From an uncultured Roseobacter sp. (GTDB lineage Bacteria > Pseudomonadota > Alphaproteobacteria > Rhodobacterales > Rhodobacteraceae), in NCBI RefSeq assembly GCF_947488185.1, contig NZ_CANKYM010000003.1:756873-820872 (forward strand): DNA of 64,000 nucleotides, written 5' to 3'. Of this stretch, positions 59,863-64,000 are shown in pieces. A program made the position numbers and the translations under genes. The notes under the pieces were generated by a model, which did not search any database, was not told the origin of the DNA, and saw nothing but the letters and a program-made list of their open reading frames with translations. Position 1 is the first letter of the stretch. Each line of letters begins with the position of its first letter.

Positions 59863-59885
59863 CTGCGTCGCTCCGCGCCAAAGAC

Positions 59886-59940
59886 AGCGCCCGAGTCTGG
59901 GGGGGCGTGAAGCGCCCTCCCGTGGGGAGGGTCGGGCGCT
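59886..59940. repeat. Three-way inverted-repeat structure downstream of cysS
   Basis: A 9-bp perfect outer stem, AGCGCCCGA (59886-59894) with TCGGGCGCT (59932-59940), encloses two inner hairpins: GGGCG/CGCCC (59903-59917) and CTCCC/GGGAG (about 59917-59929). This makes a small cloverleaf. It lies 24 bp after cysS. No T-run follows, so it is not a simple terminator. It may be part of a mobile palindromic repeat. Confidence 0.5.
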
Positions 59941-60003
59941 GCTCGGGTTTGCAGCCCGAACCGTTCTCTCCGCTGTCCACACACTCCGCCAACCATTCAG
60001 CCA

Positions 60004-60065
60004 AAGGTGGCCTGAAGCCCACCTTACCTGCCAGCCCACAGGTAGGGTGGGCCTTGGGCCACCTT
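60004..60065. repeat. REP-like imperfect palindrome upstream of citramalate synthase
   Basis: Two arms of about 27 bp (60004-60030 and 60039-60065) form an imperfect palindrome with three mismatches and an 8-base loop. The core GTAGGGTGGGC and its complement GCCCACC resemble interspersed palindromes known from many bacterial genomes. It ends 14 bp before the cimA start and could influence its translation. Confidence 0.6.
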
Positions 60066-60079
60066 CGCGAAAGACTACT

Positions 60080-61699
60080 ATGACCGAGCGCCTGTATCTT
60101 TACGACACCACCCTGCGCGACGGTCAGCAGACACAGGGCGTGCAGTTCTCAACCGAGGAGAAGCGCGCCATTGCCGAAGCTCTGGATGCGCTGGGCGTCG
60201 ACTATATCGAAGGCGGCTGGCCTGGGGCGAACCCCACCGACAGCGCGTTTTTTGACTCAGCACCCAAAACCCACGCCCGCATGACTGCCTTTGGCATGAC
60301 CAAACGCGCCGGGATGTCGGCAGAAAATGACGACGTGCTGGCTGCCGTTTTGAATGCAGGAACCGAAGCCGTGTGCCTGGTCGGCAAGACACATGATTTT
60401 CACGTCAGCGCTGCCTTGGGCATTTCCAATGCGGAAAACACCGACAACATTGCCCGCTCCATCGCGCACTTGAAGTCCACCGATCGGGAGGCACTCTTTG
60501 ACGCCGAACACTTCTTTGACGGCTACCGCGCCAATCCCGCCTATGCGCTGGAGGCTGTGAAGGCTGCTTATGACGCGGGCGCGCGCTGGGTCGTACTTTG
60601 CGACACCAACGGGGGGACCCTGCCGGAGGAGGTGGGGCGGATCACATCAGAGGTCATCGCCGCCGGTATTCCCGGTGACCACCTTGGCATCCACACTCAC
60701 AATGACACGGAAAACGCGGTTGCCTGCACATTGGCTGCTGTCGATGCAGGTGCGCGACAGATCCAGGGCACACTCAACGGGCTCGGCGAGCGTTGTGGTA
60801 ATGCAAATCTGACGGCGCTGATCCCGATCCTCCTTCTGAAAGAACCCTACGCCAGCCGCTTCGAGATCGGGGTGACGCGCGAGGCCCTAACCGGGCTGAC
60901 CCGCGTCAGCCGCATGCTCGATGAAATCCTCAACCGCGTGCCCTTCCGGCAAGCCGCCTTCGTCGGCTCTTCGGCCTTTGCACATAAGGCGGGGCTGCAT
61001 GCCAGCGCTATCCTTAAAGATCCCACCACCTATGAGCACATCGACCCCGCTGATGTGGGCAATGCCCGCATCATCCCGATGTCGAACCAAGCAGGGCAGT
61101 CGAATCTGCGGGAACGGCTCAGCGGCGCAGGGCTGACGGTCGAAAAAGGCGACCCGGCGCTCGGGTTGATCCTCGACCGGATCAAGGCGCGTGAGGCGGA
61201 AGGGTATTCCTACGATACTGCTCAGGCCAGTTTCGAGCTGCTGGCGCGTGACGCATTGGGACAGATGCCAGCGTTTTTCGAGGTCAAACGCTATCGCGTC
61301 ACCGTGGAGCGGCGTAAAAACAAATACGACAAGATGATCAGCCTTTCCGAGGCGGTGGTCGTTGTGAAAGTCAATGGCGAGAAGAAACTTTCGGTCTCCG
61401 AATCCATGGACGAAAGCGGCTCCGACCGTGGACCCGTGAACGCGCTCGCCAAGGCGCTGGCGAAGGATCTCGGGCCGTATCAGAACATCATCGACGACAT
61501 GCGCCTCGTCGACTTCAAGGTGCGCATCACTCAAGGGGGGACCGAGGCGGTCACCCGCGTGATCATCGACAGCGAAGACGGGCAGGGGCGGCGCTGGTCC
61601 ACTGTGGGTGTGTCCCCGAACATAGTCGATGCTTCCTTCGAGGCGTTGCTCGACGCGATCCGCTGGAAAATCCTGCGGGACACGAGAGGATCGTCATGA
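60080..61699 (+). CDS. cimA: Citramalate synthase
   Basis: This 539-aa member of the 2-isopropylmalate synthase family has LYDTTLRDGQQTQGVQFS with catalytic Asp-Arg, IHTHNDTENAVACTLAA with metal histidines, and GLGERCGNANLTALIP. The C-terminal allosteric domain is present. The length and RDGQQTQGV variant fit the CimA type rather than LeuA, so it condenses pyruvate and acetyl-CoA to citramalate for isoleucine synthesis. I start at ATG 60080; the frame runs to 60047. The stop overlaps the next start by 4 bp. Confidence 0.92.
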   Translation: MTERLYLYDTTLRDGQQTQGVQFSTEEKRAIAEALDALGVDYIEGGWPGANPTDSAFFDSAPKTHARMTAFGMTKRAGMSAENDDVLAAVLNAGTEAVCLVGKTHDFHVSAALGISNAENTDNIARSIAHLKSTDREALFDAEHFFDGYRANPAYALEAVKAAYDAGARWVVLCDTNGGTLPEEVGRITSEVIAAGIPGDHLGIHTHNDTENAVACTLAAVDAGARQIQGTLNGLGERCGNANLTALIPILLLKEPYASRFEIGVTREALTGLTRVSRMLDEILNRVPFRQAAFVGSSAFAHKAGLHASAILKDPTTYEHIDPADVGNARIIPMSNQAGQSNLRERLSGAGLTVEKGDPALGLILDRIKAREAEGYSYDTAQASFELLARDALGQMPAFFEVKRYRVTVERRKNKYDKMISLSEAVVVVKVNGEKKLSVSESMDESGSDRGPVNALAKALAKDLGPYQNIIDDMRLVDFKVRITQGGTEAVTRVIIDSEDGQGRRWSTVGVSPNIVDASFEALLDAIRWKILRDTRGSS

Positions 61700-62427
61700 G
61701 CGACGCCTATTGGGATGCCTTCTTTACGTTGCACCGCGATCTGCCGCGCGAAGGGCCCGGTGAGCCTGCAGATATCATCTGGGCGGCGGGTGTCGCGGGG
61801 ACCCCAAGCTCTGCCCGCATCTGTGACGCGGCCTGTGGGCCAGGCGCGGATATTGCGGCGCTGCGAACGGTCGCCCTGGACGGGCAGGTGACCGCACTCG
61901 ACAAATACCCCGATTTCACGGAGCAGGCGCGGGCGCTGCATGGCGATGATCCGGCGGTGACCATCATCACCGGCGACATGGGCCAGATGACCGGCCCCTT
62001 CGATCTGATCTGGTGTGCAGGTGCGCTCTACTTTCTTGGCATCACCGCGGGGCTGAAGACGTGGCGCGCTGCACTGGCGCCGGGCGGCGTCGTTGCCTTT
62101 TCCGAACCTTGCTGGTTCACCGATGCCCGGCCCCGAAAAGCCGTCGACCTCTGGGCGGACGAATATCCTGCAATGACCGATGTTGCCGGGATCGACGCGC
62201 AGGTGCAGGCTGCGGGATACACCACATTGGGCACCCGCAAGCTCTCCGCCGCGGCATGGGAAAACTACTACGGTTCCATGGACAAGCGGATCGCCGCACT
62301 CTCACCTGGCGACACACCGGAAATGCAGCAGGTACTTGCAGAGGCGCGCCGGGAGGCGGATGTCTGGCGGGCGTATCCGGAAAGCTTTGGCTACCTGCTG
62401 AGCGTGGTGCGTCCGAATGGGGTTTGA
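61696..62427 (+). CDS. Class I SAM-dependent methyltransferase
   Basis: This 243-aa protein has the SAM-binding motif I ARICDAACGPGADIAAL, an acidic motif II strand VTALDKYPDF, and FDLIWCAGALYFLG as motif IV. It is a Rossmann-fold methyltransferase of the small-molecule type. The substrate is unknown. It overlaps cimA by ATGA and the following gene by 11 bp, so the three are coupled. Confidence 0.85.
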   Translation: MSDAYWDAFFTLHRDLPREGPGEPADIIWAAGVAGTPSSARICDAACGPGADIAALRTVALDGQVTALDKYPDFTEQARALHGDDPAVTIITGDMGQMTGPFDLIWCAGALYFLGITAGLKTWRAALAPGGVVAFSEPCWFTDARPRKAVDLWADEYPAMTDVAGIDAQVQAAGYTTLGTRKLSAAAWENYYGSMDKRIAALSPGDTPEMQQVLAEARREADVWRAYPESFGYLLSVVRPNGV

Positions 62428-63187
62428 CGCCGACCTGAACGCCTGCGCGGCACTGGTCCAACAGGGTGACGCCGACCGTTTTTCGGCCACCATGGCAAGC
62501 CCGGTCTCGGCGCGCCGCATCCTCTTTCCGCTCTACGCCTTCAACATCGAAGTGTCGCGTGCGCCCTGGGTGACGCAGGAGCCGATGATCGCCGAGATGC
62601 GCCTGCAATGGTGGCGGGATGCGCTGGAGGAGATCGCCGAAAGCCGCCCCGTGCGACGGCACGAGGTGGTCACGCCGCTGGCGGGTTTTCTGACGCCGGA
62701 TCAGGCCCGCGCGCTGGACGGGCTGATCGCTGCCCGCCGCTGGGATATCGGCGCGGCCCCCTTCGAGGACGAAGCGGAGATGTGGCGCTATCTTGACGCC
62801 ACGACAGGCACGCTCCTCTGGACCGCTGCGCAAGCCTTGGGTGCAGAAGCCGCCGAGGAAACCGCGTTCCGCAAAACCGCGCGCGCCGTGGCGCTGGCCA
62901 ACTGGTTTCAGGCGTTGCCGGAGCTTGAAGCACGGGGCAAACGCCCGATGTACGATGGGCGGCCCGAAACCTTGGCAGTCTTGGCCAAAGCTGCGTTGGC
63001 TGACCTCAAAACGCAATCCATCCTCGGTAGCGCCTCACGTCTGGTTCTGCTCTCCGGTTGGCGTGCCCGTCACATTCTGAAAACCACCGCGCGCCAGCCC
63101 GGGCGCGTCGCCCGCGGCGCCCTCGTCACCCCGGCGCTGCAACGTAGTCTCACGCTGATCTGCGCCCGTCTGACCAAGCGTATCTGA
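62417..63187 (+). CDS. Squalene/phytoene synthase family protein
   Basis: This 256-aa all-helical protein contains SPVSARRILFPLYAFNIEVS, MIAEMRLQWWRDALEEIAES and the region APFEDEAEMWRYLDATTGTL, the pattern of the squalene/phytoene synthase fold. The two aspartate-rich DxxxD motifs needed for prenyl transfer are not clearly present. It may therefore be the non-catalytic form resembling mitochondrial NDUFAF6, a complex I assembly factor. The sequence alone does not decide. The start overlaps the methyltransferase gene. Confidence 0.8.
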   Translation: MGFDADLNACAALVQQGDADRFSATMASPVSARRILFPLYAFNIEVSRAPWVTQEPMIAEMRLQWWRDALEEIAESRPVRRHEVVTPLAGFLTPDQARALDGLIAARRWDIGAAPFEDEAEMWRYLDATTGTLLWTAAQALGAEAAEETAFRKTARAVALANWFQALPELEARGKRPMYDGRPETLAVLAKAALADLKTQSILGSASRLVLLSGWRARHILKTTARQPGRVARGALVTPALQRSLTLICARLTKRI

Positions 63188-63244
63188 ATTCTTCTGACCT
63201 CAAATATCCCGGGTGAGGCGCAAACAGCGCCGAGGGCAGAGCCC
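63188..63244. repeat. Short hairpin-bearing gap of roseobacter style
   Basis: This 57-bp gap between convergent genes carries TCAAATATCCCGGGTGAGGC and a GGGC-AGA-GCCC mini-hairpin. Such phrases recur, from memory, after genes across Rhodobacteraceae. A hairpin of 8-bp arms (63246-63253 with 63256-63263) overlaps the end of the MFS gene. It probably separates the two transcripts. Confidence 0.4.
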
Positions 63245-64000
63245 TCAAACCACCTGTGGTTTGGGCCGCATCACCAGCCAGATCAACGCGATTCCGGCGA
63301 GCACCAGGAAAGGGATCATGGCGAGGTTCACGGCGGCCCAACCCTCTTCGGCCGACCCGCCGGAGCAATTCATCAACCCGCCCGAGGCAAGCGAGGCCAG
63401 TGTAACCCCGCCAAAGACCAGCAGATCGTTCACTCCCTGCATGCGTCCGCGCTCATGCGGTTCATGTGCGCCCGCCAGCATGGTAGTGGCGCCGATGAAG
63501 CCAAAGTTCCAGCCCAGCCCGAGCAGGATGAGGGCGATAAAGAAATGCGCGAGCGCCACGCCGGACAGCGCCACGGCCCCGGCGGCACCGAGGATCAGCA
63601 GGCCAAGCCCCATGATCCGCTCTACCCCGAACCTGACGATCAGATGGCCGGTAAAAAATGACGGCGCGAACATCGCCAAAACATGGCCGGTAACGACGTT
63701 GGAGGCATCCGCCACCGCGAACCCACAGCCCACAACGGCCAGCGGCGTGGAGGTCATCACAAGGTTCATCAGCGCGTAGGACACCATCGCGCAGATCACG
63801 GCAACCGCGATGCGCGGTGTCTTCAATAATTCCATGACCGACCGTCCCCGCGGTGCCTCCGCCGAAGGTTTCGGCGGTTTGGGGATGTCGAGAAAGGCAA
63901 AGAGCAGCATGCCCAGCACGTTCAGCGCCATCGCCGCCATATAGACCGGGAAGAACCGCATGACCGTGGCATCGGGGTTTGCACTGGTCAGATAGCCAAC
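63245..64000 (-). CDS. MFS transporter, C-terminal half, cut by window edge
   Basis: Reading in from base 64000 the frame is open (GYLTSANPDATVMRFFPVYM) and gives about 251 residues with six or more membrane helices, such as MAAMALNVLGMLLFAFLDI, AVICAMVSYALMNLVM and GLGLLILGAAGAVALSGVAL. The loop GAHEPHERGRMQGVNDLLVFG is typical of the major facilitator superfamily. The N-terminal half lies outside. The substrate cannot be told. Confidence 0.85.
   Translation of the reverse strand, partial: VGYLTSANPDATVMRFFPVYMAAMALNVLGMLLFAFLDIPKPPKPSAEAPRGRSVMELLKTPRIAVAVICAMVSYALMNLVMTSTPLAVVGCGFAVADASNVVTGHVLAMFAPSFFTGHLIVRFGVERIMGLGLLILGAAGAVALSGVALAHFFIALILLGLGWNFGFIGATTMLAGAHEPHERGRMQGVNDLLVFGGVTLASLASGGLMNCSGGSAEEGWAAVNLAMIPFLVLAGIALIWLVMRPKPQVV

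Overview
The window is a GC-rich, gene-dense bacterial chromosome segment that looks like a marine alphaproteobacterium of the Rhodobacteraceae (Roseobacter group). The main reasons are an alphaproteobacterial LexA operator (GTTC-N7-GTTC) beside lexA, the order ppiD-trpE / trpG-trpD-trpC-moaC-moeA-lexA / comEC / gltX-gltA, a B12-dependent class II ribonucleotide reductase, a VPLPA-CTERM surface protein, a gene-transfer-agent type endolysin/holin pair, and a single-chain indolepyruvate oxidoreductase. No genus is claimed. No insertion sequence, integrase, CRISPR array or rRNA was seen. One tRNA (Pro, UGG) is present.

Layout. 1-3171: pyrC (cut by the window edge), an uncharacterised family protein and a glycosyltransferase. 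3376-6051: a MoxR ATPase / CoxE-type VWA pair with an unrecognised membrane protein wedged between them. 6055-12977: purL, then a LysR regulator divergent from indolepyruvate ferredoxin oxidoreductase. 13063-20886: an acyltransferase, murI, argC, then ccmE and ccmF-ccmH with an endolysin-holin pair inserted between them, and a PaaG-like hydratase. 20889-32009: citrate synthase, glutamyl-tRNA synthetase, comEC, and the lexA-moeA-moaC-trpC-ung-trpD-trpG run on the minus strand. 32195-46453: an envelope polysaccharide-deacetylase-like protein, a GGDEF-EAL protein, a desuccinylase-like enzyme, trpE, ppiD, an aminotransferase, gpt, two LysE exporters, fabI, pdxH, a two-domain cold-shock protein and a DUF192 protein.

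46495-60079 is the least ordinary part. It holds tRNA-Pro, a very small minus-strand ORF, a 764-bp gene-free stretch with NrdR-box-like palindromes ahead of nrdJ, and a 47-aa basic protein. A dense run of hairpins with GNRA, CUUG and UUCG loops ends in a strong terminator at 52136-52447 and is best read as an undescribed structured RNA. A VPLPA-CTERM protein follows, then an ECF sigma factor divergent from an EF-hand secreted protein, a non-pyrrolysine MttB-family methyltransferase with a possible 30-aa leader ORF, an outer-membrane barrel, an aminotransferase and cysS with a compositionally odd 3' end beside a palindromic repeat. 60080-64000 returns to ordinary content: citramalate synthase, a methyltransferase, a squalene/phytoene-synthase family protein and a truncated MFS transporter.

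All identifications come from reading motifs and overall protein character. No database search was run.
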